64,000 bases of DNA from Heterohyrax brucei (GCA_028571685.1 CM053143.1:195617829-195681828); one strand, 5' to 3'; shown: positions 33,163 to 44,374, counted from the first letter of the stretch. The notes: a model not told the origin generated them from the sequence alone. Made by a program: numbers and translations.

Positions 33163-33726
33163 CAAGGACTGCCCATTCATTTCATGAACTCATCCTAGAA
33201 CAAAGGTGTCACATATCTCATTGCTGAATATCACTACGGTCACCTTCAAAGGACTCTCCTTGAGAAACTAGGCACCAGTGCCAGGGCCGAGTCCACGCTT
33301 CAATGCCATTTGGGAACTCCTTTTCTGGAATGGCCAGAAGAGCTATCACTACATTCCCCTTGATGTCCGGAATGTCATCAGTAAGTCTGCCTTTCAATAT
33401 TTCCTTTATCTTCAGGTAAAGAAGAAAGTCACTGGGGGCCAGATCAGGTGAGTAGGGGGGTGCTCCAACAGTTACTTGCTGACTGGCTAACAAACTCCCT
33501 CAAAGACAACTGTACAATTAAGCCTGTGAACTTGCTACCGTGCCAGCATGTGCAATGGCCATTCCAGAAAAAGAGTTCCCAAACTGCTTTGAAGTGTGGA
33601 CTAGGCGCTGGTGTCAGTGCAGAGCTTCCCATGGGGCGTGCTTCCAAGGGGACCACAGGGATATTCAGCAGTGAGGTGTGTAGCACTCAGAACAATTAAC
33701 TTGGCAGACTTAACTGTCAGACCTCA
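33163..33726 (-). mobile_element. Mariner-derived foldback element, copy 2
   Basis: The left end is preceded by TA (33161-33162). The minus strand encodes PPYSPDLAPSDFLLYLKIKE and then decayed transposase C-terminus. The arm tttctggaatggccag with its surroundings (about 33235-33345) has its inverted partner at about 33558-33675. The right end acttaactgtcagacctca matches the common TIR. Same architecture as the other three copies, opposite orientation to copies 1 and 3. Confidence 0.88.
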
Positions 33727-33999
33727 CATGCAAAGCCACGTTCCTGGCTCTCAGGACACCAACGTGATAGGTGGGGCTCAAATCCCGCCCTACACTAACC
33801 CAGCCAGGCAGATCAACACTCTGAACAATCCCCCAGGCAGGGAACGTGCTGGGAAGGGAAGAGGCAGGAGACAGTGAGGCCTCCGGAGCAAGACCCAAAA
33901 GGTGGGAGACAGTGAGGGCCCTGAGCAAGGGGCAGCTGAGAGGCGAGAAGGGGGCTGCAGCCGCAAGCCGACCAGTCCTCCGGCGTCCCAGGGGCTCAC

Positions 34000-34073
34000 C
34001 AGAACACGTGGTCCTTGGTCACATGTTCCTGCAGCAGCGTCCACTTCTTCCCCAAGTCAGACGACACGTAGAG
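34000..34073 (-). CDS. SORCS2: SORCS2 exon b
   Basis: A 74-nt exon entered in phase 0 and left after two bases of a Trp codon (TG|G). The acceptor is AG at 34075-34074 and the donor is GTGAGC starting at 33999. It encodes LYVSSDLGKKWTLLQEHV followed by TKDHVF and the split W. SSDLGKKW is a clear Asp-box motif (S-x-D-x-G-x-x-W) of a beta-propeller blade. It joins directly to the end of exon a (…SKESK), as in human SORCS2. The exon is short and has no long open frame of its own; it is recognised by peptide identity and splice sites. Confidence 0.96.
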
Positions 34074-34439
34074 CTTCCGGTGAAGACAAAAGCAAACATT
34101 TGGTGGTCACATCAGAAACCAGCCTTCCAGGGTGGTCGTTGCACCTGCACTGTGCCGCGTCTGGCCATGCCTGGCACACAGCCCTGGCTGGTACCTGGGC
34201 TGCCTGTAGGGCACAATGAGGAGCAACCCATGGCCCCCAGGTGCGGGGAGGGGCTGAGAGCCAGTGCAGGAGAGGGACTGGGGTGTGCCTGAGCCCTGAC
34301 CTGGGGCAGGTCTTGCTGTGTGTGCCAGAGGGGACACAGACTCCCATGTGCAAAGTCCAGAGGTGTAAGAGGGGACCAGGGCTGGAGGTGGATGTATTTG
34401 GGGCCGGTACACAGGCTTCAATGCAGGGATAGCCCTGCA

Positions 34440-34960
34440 GACACACGTGCACAGGTGCACATGAACACAACAGGCACAAGACACATGGACACACACACAC
34501 ACATCCATACACCTAGCCTGTGCACACACACGTGCACTGGTGCTATGGACACAGACATAAGACACACAGACACACACACACATCCATACACCTAGCCTGT
34601 GCATACACACGTGCACTGGTGCTATGGACACAGACATAAGACACACAGACACACACACACATCCATACACCTATCCTGTGTGTGCACAGGTGCGTAGGAA
34701 CACAGGCATAAGACACAGACACATACACATCCATACACCTAGCTTGTGCATGCATACACGCACAGATACACATATACATGGGTACAGACATACCCACTCA
34801 TACCTGTCCTGTGCATGTACACTCCTGTGGGTATACATACACCAACACAGAAACATGCATGTGCACACACACACAAGGCACCGAGATGCACACACACTCA
34901 CACATGTGTTCAGACATGCACAGCGCAAGTGGGAAAGTCTCCCCTGCACAGACAAATGAA
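34440..34960. repeat. CA-rich minisatellite, 79-bp unit, then decayed CA tract
   Basis: The clearest part, 34440-34720, repeats tagcctgtgcacacacacgt, gcactggtgctatggacaca, gacataagacacacagacac and a CA run with a 79-bp spacing measured twice. Beyond 34720 it decays into general cacata/cacaca sequence. Confidence 0.9.
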
Positions 34961-35520
34961 CAGAAGCTCAGAGACATGAGGTGAGCTGCTTAGGGTCGCA
35001 CAATCCTCATGTGCAGCAGCAAGCCCACCCCACACACCTGAGCTTACCCACACCTGGCTCTCCTGGGAGGAGGCTGAGAACCCACCATTAATGCTACATG
35101 TGCAGCCACCTGTGCCTGAGGGAAACCAGCACTCAAATACCCTGCGTACACACCCCCGACACTCTTGGCACCCACAGCTACACTGGTGCACACTGTCTGT
35201 GTTGGGTGAAGATAACAGTTTGTGGGCTTCATGCCTGGAAAAAGACGGGTGGCAGCATTCCCAGAGACAGCACCTATTGGGTCAGAAAACTAACGCAGTG
35301 AGCAGTTGGGTTCAGCTAGGGAATAGAGAGGAAAAGGTGGGTGGGGGAGGCCAGAGGGAAAGGCTCCACTCAGAAGGGCATACTTGTAAGTCATGCATTG
35401 CCAGCAGAGTCATGGAACTCTGCTCTGGGCTTTATGTGGCATGTTGGACACACTGGGTGGCTCTCAGCACTCTGTCCTTCCTCACTCTGGGGAGGCTGGT
35501 GGCACTGCAGAGGCCAGAAG

Positions 35521-35617
35521 GCTAAGCCGTTACTGCTCAGACTCCCTTGCAGCTAAGCTGTTACTGCTCAAACTCCCTTGCAGCTAAGCCATTACTGCTC
35601 AGACTCCCTTGCAGCTA
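35521..35617. repeat. Short tandem triplication, 31-bp unit
   Basis: Unit gctaagccgttactgctcag plus actcccttgca, spacing exactly 31 bp, three copies plus a partial one, with few differences. Confidence 0.93.
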
Positions 35618-35825
35618 GGGGTCTGCAGTACACAGACATGCTCACAGGGGGTGTGAAAGGCACACAGTCACAGGAGTTCCCACCCCTTTGGGCTGTCTTC
35701 CATCCCTGGTGGCACAGTCTGCATGTCCTCCTAACCCAGAGTCTGGTGGTTGGCCTCTGACAGCAGTGTGAATGGAAGACCTGGTGATCGGCTCCTTTGA
35801 GGATGATAGACCTGACCTTCACTGA

Positions 35826-35990
35826 AACCACCAAGCCCACTGCCATTGAGGTGATTCTGACTCACAGCAATCTTGTGGGATGGAGCAGAACTGCCCTGTA
35901 GTTTCCAAGGAGCACCTGGGGGATTTGAACCACTGGCCTTTTGGTCAGTAGCCATACCACTTAACCACTGCATTCCAAAGGTTTCCAGAA
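35826..35990 (-). mobile_element. AfroSINE, near complete
   Basis: Antisense: gattctgactcacagcaatc, gagcagaactgccctgtagt, gggggatttgaaccactggc and a head accacttaaccactgcattc. Clear match in order and spacing. Confidence 0.9.
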
Positions 35991-37084
35991 AACCCTGTGG
36001 AGTGGCAATATTCTATCACACAGAGTGTCCGTGAGCCAGAATCAACCTGATACAACATTTTGGGGGGGAGGGGATTGGGCCATCATACTGGCCAGCAAAG
36101 TCCTGGGGACATGCCCTCATGTTTCCTTTGAAGCTCAGAGGGTGAGGAGGTGGCTGTGGTGGTGGGGTTGGGCACGGTGTCCCTGCTTCTGACTCTGGGC
36201 CACATGGAGATTTCTAGGCTGTCGCCCCCAAGTGTTCTCAGCCTCAGTGACTCCATGGGGGGCCCTGGTCCCTGCTTCTCTGACTGTGGTAGCATGGAAG
36301 CCCCCCAGCTGAGTCAGTTCTGAATGCTACTGGGCAGCACCCCTGGGGTCCAGCTTGACCCCTCCTCTAGCCCTGCCCTGGTTTCCCATGTTGACCTCCC
36401 CCTTCTTTTGCTTAACAGACCCTTAATTCTGTTTGGAGGCCCTGAGCCCTGTCAGAGCTGAAGTGAACGGAAGGTGAGGTCCAAGACCTTGTTTCCCCTG
36501 GGACCCTGTGTTCTTCCTGTTTCTGCTGTGGGAGGTGTGAGGGGTCACGGCACTGCAGCAGGCCAGCTCACCAGCTGGTGCTCACAGCGTCCAGCTGCTG
36601 GTGACACCCCTCATCCACGCCATGATGACTCTCCCCTCCCACGGCTGCACCCTGCAGCTTCTCCAGCATGGGTGCTACCCACTGTTTGGTTGAGGGCTGC
36701 GGGTGTATGGGTGTCTACTTCCCCTTCTCGCCTGCTGCCACTTTTGCTGCCCTAAAGCTGTGCACACGTTAACTGTTCTTCAAAAACTTCCTCAAAGGCC
36801 CCTCCCCCAAGAAGCCACCTAGGATTGCAGAGGTGTTTGCTCTCCCTCGCTCAGCTTTCGGAGGGCTGAGCTGTGGTGCCTGAGCCCCACCAGCAGCCCC
36901 CGAGCCCCTGCAGTCCTGGGCCCTGCAGGTTCGGTGCTGGGCCTTAGCCAGCGCCGCAGGATCAGGTACCTGCCTAACACACTGAGGCAAAGGCTGGTGA
37001 GATGGGCCCCACTGCCCCACTGCTTGGGAGTTAGTGAGTTCTGAAAACCACAGAGCCCTGCAGAGCCAACACTCTAATGCCATT

Positions 37085-37320
37085 GGCAGAAACTCCCTCA
37101 GATCCCTCTTTCCTCCTGCAGCCGCTGCTAGGGCTTTCTTCCCCCCTTTTCATCCCATAGGGTCACTGACAGGAACCCAGAGAAATAAGCAAGACTTCCG
37201 CTCCATCAATTTCTCAGAGCGCCTTAAAGAGCAATTGCAATGCTGTCAATTTCTGCAGGAAAATAAGTCTCTGAGATTGCGCTCTAGTCTAATTACACAA
37301 AAGGCTAAGTAGCTCCATTA
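37085..37320. other. Candidate conserved non-coding element
   Basis: A/T-richer unique block in GC-rich surroundings, with gcaattgcaatgctgtcaat and tctagtctaattacacaaaa. Such TAATTA/CAAT-rich islands are typical of deeply conserved developmental enhancers, but conservation cannot be tested here. Confidence 0.3.
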
Positions 37321-37534
37321 ACGCCCCAGAGCACAGGCTGTCTCTGGGGAAGGCGCCTGGAGCAGAGGCAGCCAAGAGGCCAGGACAAGGCAGAGATCTG
37401 GTCACAAAGGACCAGACGGTGGAGCGGAGGCCAGGTCCTATCAAGAGTTGTAGTTAGTGCAGCTGGAATCTCCATTTCGAAGGCTAGGTCTAGGTGGTCC
37501 CTGCGGGTAAAATTCATGAATTGATTCGTCATCC

Positions 37535-37785
37535 AACCAACCACCATCCTGTCATCCATCCATCCTTAATCCTTCCATCCCCCTACACCCACCCATCCAC
37601 CCATCAATCCATTCTTCCTTCTACCCATCCATCCACTGGTTCAGCCAGCCAGCCAAGGTCCATCTGCCTGTCTGTCCATTCATCCATCAGTCCAGCTACC
37701 CATCCTTCCAGCTACCCACCCCCCATCCATCCTCCCACCCATCCATCCATCCTTCCATCCTTCCATCCACCCAACTAACACTTCC
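37535..37785. repeat. (CATC)n tetranucleotide repeat
   Basis: About 250 bp of imperfect catccatccatcc/caccc units. Confidence 0.92.
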
Positions 37786-38204
37786 AGCCAGGCACCTGAG
37801 ATAAAGTGGTAAGAAAATCAGAATGGTCCCCACTTTCACGGGGCACACCCAAAGAGTACGTGTACAGTACAGACCATAACGAAATTCTGGCACTCATCTA
37901 CCACAACCCACTGCTCTGTGAGACTGTGGAACGGGGGGGCCCCAATGTGTGGGGTGCAGAAGGAACCCTTCTATTGCCACGGCTCCTGTTTACCCTCCGG
38001 GCCCCTGTTCTGCCCCTCTGCGCCCTGCTCTGTCCCACTGGCTGACGGGTGCAGTCTCCACCCCCTGGCTTCTGGCTGGGCTCAGCTGATGGGGGCACCC
38101 CCCAGATTAGGGGGCAGGAGAGAGAGGCCTTCCTACCCCTGTTCCCTGCCTGCTCAGGGACAGTGGCTGAGTCACTCTACAGAAGGTCATGCTGCCATCT
38201 GGTC

Positions 38205-38360
38205 TTTTCTGTAACTACGGAGGCCACAGCCTCTGCTAAGTCTTCCTGCAGTGATGGAGGCCACAGCCTGTGGCTCCTTTCCTGTAATGACGGGGGCCAC
38301 AGCTCCACGGGTCCTTCGGACACCTAAGGAGGCCACAGCTGCATGGATCCTTCCTGACAG
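38205..38360. repeat. Tandem repeat, ~37-bp unit, four copies
   Basis: Each copy contains ggaggccacagc(c/t) and a tcctt(c/t)c(c/t) block, with diverged spacers. Visible at about 38216, 38257, 38291 and 38328. Confidence 0.75.
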
Positions 38361-38954
38361 TGGCTTGCTCTCTCCCCACCCTTCCAGGAGCTGGGTGGCA
38401 CCCATCCCCTCCTGATGCCAGCCCCAGGGAGCCCCACCCCAGAAGGGGGTGCTAAGCCCCACACACAGTCTCTCAAGAGGCCTCATTAAACCCCCCTGGT
38501 TGACCCTTGGGAAGGTGTCACTGGCTTCCTGGGGGCCTAGTGGACATGGCTCTTGAGGATGGGGTGTCTGCCTGTGGCTGTCACTCCTCTTGGTGAAGGT
38601 GGTGGACAGGGTTCCAGGTGAGGGAGGGAGGGGGCAGACTCTGGCACGGAGGGCATGTGGAATGTCCCGGTCATGGACAGGGGCCCCGTGGCTGAGTCTA
38701 ACCCCTATCTGCTCTGCACGGATCCCACTTCAGGGCTTGGGCATGCCTCATTCAGTTCTCACTGTAACAGAGACACTCCCGATGCTGACGCGGGGACCAC
38801 AGGGTGACAAGAGAAGGGGCTTCTCGGGGCCTGACACCTCCGAGCCCTGGGGGAGCCCCTCCTGGCCCCGTGGTCCCCGAGTTGCAGTCCTGCAAATCGC
38901 AGGCAGGTGGGTGTGGGGCGGAGGCGGCCCCCCGGGCCCCCGGGCGGCGGTCAC

Positions 38955-39119
38955 CTTGCTCTCCTTGCTGTAGGCCAGCAGCTTGTCCTCCTCCTTGGGG
39001 TGGAAGGTCAGGGTCTCCACCAGGAAGGAGATGGGCTGCTTCTGGAAGGTGGCCCCCTCATCGGTGCTGAGGAAGAGGCTCTGGTCCCGGTCGCTGAGCG
39101 AGGAGCTGACGAGGATGAT
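38955..39119 (-). CDS. SORCS2: SORCS2 exon a (VPS10 propeller, first exon in the window)
   Basis: A 165-nt exon of 55 codons, phase 0 at both ends. The acceptor is AG at 39121-39120 after a pyrimidine-rich tract and the donor is GT at 38954-38953. The peptide begins IILVSSSLSDRDQSLFLS, continues with the Asp-box-like TDEGATF and ends in HPKEEDKLLAYSKESK. It nearly matches human SORCS2, where remembered differences are conservative (first residue V to I, F to L in the FVETL segment). Asp boxes sit on the turns between strands of each propeller blade in sortilins. The preceding exon, which should end in NKRK, was not found anywhere up to 64000, so the intron upstream is at least 24.9 kb. Phase 0-0 means skipping this exon would keep the frame. 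Confidence 0.97.
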
Positions 39120-39234
39120 CTGAGATGGGAAGAGGGGGCACGTTGAGCGAGGGGAGAAGGACGGGACGAGTGGGTGGACGGGTGAGTGAATGGACACCAC
39201 GTGCTGGCAGAGCGGGGCTGGGGCACACACTCGC

Positions 39235-39600
39235 CTCCAGATGACCTCTTCCAAATCCCATGCCCAGGTGCACTCAGACAAGGTGACTGCCTGTCTGTGC
39301 CTCAGTTTCCTTATTTGTAACAAAGGAGAAATTGCACTGCCTCCTCCCACAGCTGCTGTGAGGGTGACGTCAGAGAACAGGGGCAGGAGGGAGCCCTCCC
39401 CACAGCTCCAGGCCCTGGGCAGGGTGCTGGTGAGCGTGTTATGGGGGTGATTGGGGTGTCTGTTAGAGCCCAAAGCAGGAGCTCGCACTAGACTGTGGAT
39501 GATGGGGAAACTGAGGCACAGAGAGGAGAAACAAACTGCCCAAGACCACACGGCCAGCTGGGACAAGGCCATGATCTGGACCCAGTACCTGGCCCCTGGG
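39235..39600. repeat. MIR-like fragments, two
   Basis: 39235-39400 reads gtgcctcagtttccttattt with flanking words of a sense MIR. 39490-39570 reads gatggggaaactgaggcaca, then gcccaagaccacacggccag, of an antisense MIR. Both are ancient mammalian-wide repeats. Confidence 0.75.
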
Positions 39601-40304
39601 CCCTGCTCTTGGCTCAGACTCTGGAGGGAATAAAAGCAGCACACTGGTCAGATACAACCAAAGCTCTCTAACCGCCTGGAGCAAAAAAGAGAGAGGGAAC
39701 CCCGGAATCAGAGAAGGAGCCTGACGTAACCGTCCAGGAAGCACGGCCTTCCGTACCCGGAGACCAGAGGAACTGGACAGTGCCCTGCAACCACCCTCGG
39801 ACGTTGTGGCTGGGGACGTCATCGATGAACCCAGACAGAAAGTGAGGATGTCACATTCTACCTACTGGACCCCCGCGAGGAGCCCGGAGAAGGCCGCCCT
39901 GAGCCGTGCTGCTCCTCGAACCAGAGCTGGCTCCTCCTCATCTTCTAGCTAAACAGCAGGTTAACCCTGAAAGCGGACCACGTCACCCTTGGCACTGAGA
40001 CGGAACGGACAACAGCCGCTTTAAGCAGAGACAAGCAGGTCGGAGGCAGCGAGGCTGGGTTGGTGACAGAGTGGCAGCACAGACAATGTCACCACCACGC
40101 TGAGCGTCACGCGCAGACACTGCTGACCCGGGCTGTTTCGCTGTGTACGCTCTCACCACAAACACAGTAATAATAATTAAAAGTGCTACGTGGAGGCTCA
40201 GCCGGGCCTGGAGCTGGGACGGGGGAGATACCGTCTGGAGAGGAGCGGGGCCGCGGAGGCCCCCACCCTGCACTTCCTGCAGACCACGAAGCGCGGCCTG
40301 AACC

Positions 40305-40405
40305 ACCGTCTGCACAGGCACCCGTCTGCACGGGCACCCGTCTGCACGGGCACCCGTCTGCACGGGCACCCGTCTGCACGGGCACCCGTCTGCACGGGCA
40401 CCCGT
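40305..40405. repeat. Tandem repeat, 16-bp unit, six copies
   Basis: Perfect or near-perfect ctgcacgggcacccgt repeats. Within a unit, acgggcacccgt is close to an inverted repeat (ACGGG…CCCGT), so each unit can fold. Confidence 0.95.
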
Positions 40406-40724
40406 CGGCAGCGAGTGAGCACGAAACCTGGGAGCGCTCTCCCCCCAGGCCGCGTGACAGGCTCCGCAGCCCACCAGGTCACACCAGCCCGCCAGCACAC
40501 CCCCAAAGACCCCCTTTGCCCAGCCAGCCAGAGTCCGGGGGCAGCCAGCACAGCGCCTCAGACGGATGCCTAGACGACTGAGACCGATTCAGGGATGCCA
40601 CCCAGAAGCACTCCGGAACGCAGACAAAGATGTCTGTCTAGAGGCATTCCCACAGCGCTGCTTACTCAGGGGGCAGGCGGGGAACCTGGAAGCGCGGTCA
40701 GGGAGGCCAGCTTGTACCGACCTA

Positions 40725-41282
40725 CGCGGTCCCACAATTAAGTCCACAAACTCAACCGTTCTGAGCGCTCTACACCTCATCGCTAAGTCTCACTACAGTC
40801 ACCTTTGAAGGGCTGCCCTTGGGAACCCAGGCACCAATGCCAGCGCCTAGCGCCCCCTTCAAAGCCCTTCGGGAGCTCGTTCTGGGATGGCCCTTGTAAA
40901 TGGTGGCACAGTGGCAAGTTCCCACACTTCACAGTGTGGTTGTCTGTGAGGGACTTTTCAGCCAGCAAACAAATAACTGCATTGGAACATCCTTCCTACT
41001 CACCTGATCTGGCCCCCAGTGACTTTTTTCTTTACCTAAAGATAAAGCAAATATTGAAAGGAACACATCTGGACGACATTCAGGACCTCAAGGGTAATAC
41101 GACAACAGCTCTCACGGCCATTCCAGAAAGAGTTCCCAAACGGCTTTGAAGGGTGGACCAGGCGCTGGCATCGGCGCACAGCTTCCCAAGGGGAGTCCTT
41201 CGGAGGTGCTGGCAATGATGTGCAGCAACGGGGCGTTAGCATTTTCCTAGGATGAGCTCGTGAACTTAATCGGCAGCCCTCA
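40725..41282 (+). mobile_element. Mariner-derived foldback element, copy 3
   Basis: Left end follows TA (40723-40724). The plus strand encodes HPSYSPDLAPSDFFLYLKIK followed by decayed DDIQDLKGN and AIPERV. Left arm gtcacctttgaagggctgcc … gttctgggatggcc (about 40798-40893) is the inverted form of the right arm ggccattccagaaagagttc … ccttcggaggt (about 41118-41209). The best-preserved copy of the core. No full transposase. Confidence 0.9.
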
Positions 41283-41599
41283 TGATAATGTTCGCAGAGG
41301 AATGCTCATGCCAAGAGAGTTTCCGCCCAAAGGATGAGTCAGCATTTCTACCCATTTATGTTGACAAAGTCAGGAGTGAACACACTAGGACTGGTCAGTG
41401 GTCAGTAAGGCGGCATATGAGCCAATCGGCTTTCTCAGTGGTGAGAGAGGCAGTATACCAGTCAGGGTACTCGGTGAGGGCGCAGCCGAGACCGCTGAGA
41501 AAGAGGAGCAGAAGACACCGCATGGTGGCGCTGATGGGCCGGTCTGAGTAGTGAGGTTAGAAGTTTTTTCTTCATGAGCTTTTTCCTTTGTAATTCTTT

Positions 41600-41965
41600 A
41601 GAAGCCAAGATGTCACTGTGAGGACTATGGAGCACCTGACCCAAGTCCTGGTGTTTCTGGTCACCGCACACGCGTGTGAAAGCCGGAGGACAAGTGAGGA
41701 AGGCTGACGAAGGGCCAATGCATTTAAGTGATGGTGTTGGCAGAGAATATTGACTGCACCCCTGAGGGTCAGATGGACACATCCGACCTGGAAGAAGTAC
41801 AGTCCCCGGAGAAGGACATCGGGCTCGGTGAAGCAGATGGTCAGTGAAGGAGAAGACCTGGATGAGACGGACTGACGCAGCAGCCGCACCCATGGGCTCA
41901 AGCGTGACGACCAGGCAGCCAGCGCAGGACGGGGCTCTGGGTTACTCTGCCGTACGTGGGTGCTG
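41600..41965 (+). mobile_element. RTE-class LINE, 3' part
   Basis: Sense landmarks: ggagcacctgacccaagtcc, gtgatggtgttggcagagaa, ggagaaggacatcgggctcg and cagccgcacccatgggctca. Frame is broken. Confidence 0.75.
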
Positions 41966-42789
41966 CACGGGAGACCCAGCGACAGCAGCGTCTTCAGCGA
42001 GCCTCACATGGAGCACGGGGGACACGCCTGACGCACACGTGAAGGAATGAATGAGTGATCAACGCCATTTCAGCTCTTGACTCCAAAGGGAACTGTCCGT
42101 TTGCTTCTCCCTTTAGGAGGAAATTTTTCTTCGGGATGCTTACGTAACATGAAAGGCAAAAGCCACGGGATGCCCCACAATTTCCTTTTCCCTCCTGCTC
42201 AGCGGTCCCCACCTTGGTGAAGGAGCGTGCACTCACTTGTTCCCCACTGTGAAAGCCACGAGTCCCAGGGCAGTACCTCGGGATGCGCAGGGCTTTGTGG
42301 GAGCAGAGAAGAGGGCAGGACAGGTGCAGGGCATGTATGAGGACAAGATGGAGGGCTTCCAAGAGGAGGCAGAACCAGGGGTCCTTGAAAAGGGGTGGGA
42401 ATTTTATCAGCCAGCCCAGGGAGGAGAGTGGCTCAGGCAGAGCGGCCCCTTGCTCCCACCTGCCTTATTCCCCCGATGCTCCTGGTGTCGGCCACAGCTC
42501 GACTCAGGACCCCAGCTCCAAGGCTGCCCCCCATTCCTTGTGTCCCCCCAGTTAGACGAGGCTGCCGGCGTGTCTTCGCTGCACTGGACTTTGCTGCACC
42601 CATCCCTCAGGCTGCACAGCAAGGGGAGGCCAAGACACCAGCGCCCACCACAGGCGACTGAGAGCCACCTTTCACAGCAGCCCCAGATCCACAATGATAA
42701 AACCAAAACAGTCTCTGTGACATTTTCTGAGCACAAAACTCTTGAGTCACTCCAGCCAAGTTATTCCTCACTTACTTGCGGGGTCCCTA

Positions 42790-43060
42790 CTTTGCAGGCC
42801 CCTCAGCGTGAGTTTTGCCTGCTTTTATGGGAGGAGTCTCTTCCCCTTGTTATCTGCTTATCAAATGCCTCCTTACCGAGTCCCATCTCCTCCAGGAAGC
42901 CCTCCATGATGCATATTCCCCAGCAAAGTGGTGCCACTCCTGTCTCCAGACCCCACCCCTGGCATTTCAGCAACGTTTGCAACAGCCCAGCATTCCCTCG
43001 TGCTCTACGGGCCTGCCTTGCCCTCGTGGCCAGGGTGCCCGGCAGCCTGGCTGTCCCTGT
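42790..43060. repeat. Possible L2-like fragment
   Basis: Contains cttatcaaatgcctccttac and tcctccaggaagccctccat, resembling the 'caaatgtcacctcctc…gaggccttccctga' part of L2. Weak. Confidence 0.4.
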
Positions 43061-43132
43061 GTCTCTGCCATTGGCATACCCCCAGCCTGGAGCCCAGGGC
43101 CTGGCGCCAGGGAGACGCTCCTTCCTGATAAA

Positions 43133-43345
43133 TGGTTGGGGTGCCGTTGGGAGGAGAGCCAGGGGTGGAAGTGGCTAATGTGTTCAGCTGCCGACCAGAG
43201 GCTGGGCGCCAGGGTCCCCCCAGGGCACCTCAGGAGAAAGGCCTGGTGATCTATGTCCCCCAAACCAGCACCAGAACCCTTAAGGGGCACACGGTTCTGC
43301 TCCGACCTGCTTGGAGTGGCCTGAGTCGGGATCACGTTGACAGCA
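43133..43345 (+). mobile_element. AfroSINE, long variant
   Basis: Order: ggttggggtgccgttgggag, tcagctgccgaccagaggct, gagaaaggcctggtgatcta, gggcacacggttctgctccg and the tail gagtcgggatcacgttgaca. Confidence 0.8.
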
Positions 43346-44374
43346 GCAGGATCTGGGGCTACCGAGTAGGTGGCCTCCGTCCACGTCGCACCAAGGAAGG
43401 GGGCTGGCCCTGGGACAAGCAACCTGGAGCAGGGCTGTTTGGGGCAGCGGAGACGAGAGAGCCAGCCAGAGAAGAGGACGTGCTCACGAGGGCAGACGAC
43501 AGGGGCGAGGAGAGCCGGCCCGTGAGCGTCCTGCCCGGCGGCGCTGGCAGGCTGCTCTTCTCCGCGGGAAGGCAGACTATTATAGGGCGCGTATTTTCAC
43601 CGCTTACTGTTCCCAGGGACACAGACCGCGCCCACGGCGGGTTCTCGGGGCTCGGGGCTGGGGTAGCACAATCAGAAGCAACATGTGACAGAGGAACAGC
43701 CGGCAGGTCCCTTGGGTGCCAAGTCCCAGGCACAGCTCCGTGATCCGAGGGCCTGAAGCAAAACACAAGCCCGCGACCCTCGTTCGGAACAACCACAGTC
43801 TCGGCGCGCCAGCAGCTGGGGCCGCCCATGCTCGGGCCCTTCCGGGTGAGGCCGTGAAGCTGGCCCCCTAGTTCCAGAGTTACCCCGCCCCCAGCCCCGG
43901 GGCAAGCAGTGCCAGCCTTGCCCAGGTGCCTGTCGGGGACGCAGGGTCTCAGCCTGCCCCGGCCTGCTGGATCCGAGCCTCCCCTAAGGCCCTGGACGAG
44001 CCGGCCAGCCCCGGTGACAGATTATCGGGGACCCTGCTCCTCCCGATTGCCCGGGGGCCCCTGGGACCACTCAGTTCACCCTCCAGCTGCCAAAAGCAGG
44101 CCCAAGGAGGCGAAGTCTTGGGGCCAAGCAGGTGGGGACTTGGACCAGTACCTGGGCTCTGTTGGGTCCCGCCACCCAGTGAGGGCCATGGGCTTCTGGG
44201 CAGCCTGCCAACCTGTCTCTCGGCGGCACCCCCACACTGAAGCTGGCTGCCCACACCCCTGGATGGAGCGTGTGGGTCCATTCCAGACACAGTTCTGATG
44301 ACTGCCCGGTCCTGGGACCTGAGTGGGTGCTGCCTGCAGTTGGCAAAACCAGTTACCGCCGGATCATCGCCAGC

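Larger units (their letters stand above)
27842..33999 (-). other. SORCS2: SORCS2 intron b-c
   Basis: 6.2 kb. A SINE head lies at 28018-28082, an RTE fragment at 28115-28340 and a TG-rich run at 28473-28525. Tandem arrays lie at 29863-30205 and 31405-31800, with a TG-rich tract at 31855-32160. A candidate conserved stretch is at 30780-31085. An LTR-like element (32538-32985) and a mariner-derived element (33163-33726) follow. 28640-29850 has no named feature. Confidence 0.8.
34074..38954 (-). other. SORCS2: SORCS2 intron a-b
   Basis: 4.9 kb. It holds a CA-rich tandem array (34440-34960), a 31-bp triplication (35521-35617), a SINE (35826-35990), a candidate conserved block (37085-37320), a (CATC)n tract (37535-37785) and a ~37-bp tandem repeat (38205-38360). 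Other parts, such as 36000-37030, show no feature. Confidence 0.8.
4924..39119 (-). other. SORCS2: SORCS2 gene, internal part (11 exons plus introns)
   Basis: Eleven minus-strand exons between these limits join without a frame break into about 406 codons of a VPS10-domain receptor. SORCS2 is chosen over SORCS1 and SORCS3 from remembered family sequences: the exon beginning LYVSSDLGKKW, the segment VRGVRGVFLANQKIDGK and the peptide DMNGKPTNCKP follow SORCS2. SORCS2 is a type I membrane protein of neurons that binds proneurotrophins together with p75NTR and takes part in receptor trafficking and growth-cone responses (family knowledge). The stretch corresponds to roughly residues 215-620 of the ~1,160-residue human protein, counted from memory. 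Both ends of the gene lie outside the window: no first exon, promoter, transmembrane exon or polyadenylation signal is seen. The next downstream exon, expected to begin VFGHISFRSDW, was searched for between 1 and 4923 by eye and not found. Confidence 0.96.

Noticed and set aside
38748..39644. 298-codon minus-strand frame taken as a single gene
   Set aside because: Only the 55 codons between splice sites at 38955 and 39119 are SORCS2; the rest is intron read-through.
40981..41149. Mariner transposase frame as a domesticated gene
   Set aside because: Only the C-terminal third is present, frames are broken, and the same decayed piece occurs in four scattered copies.
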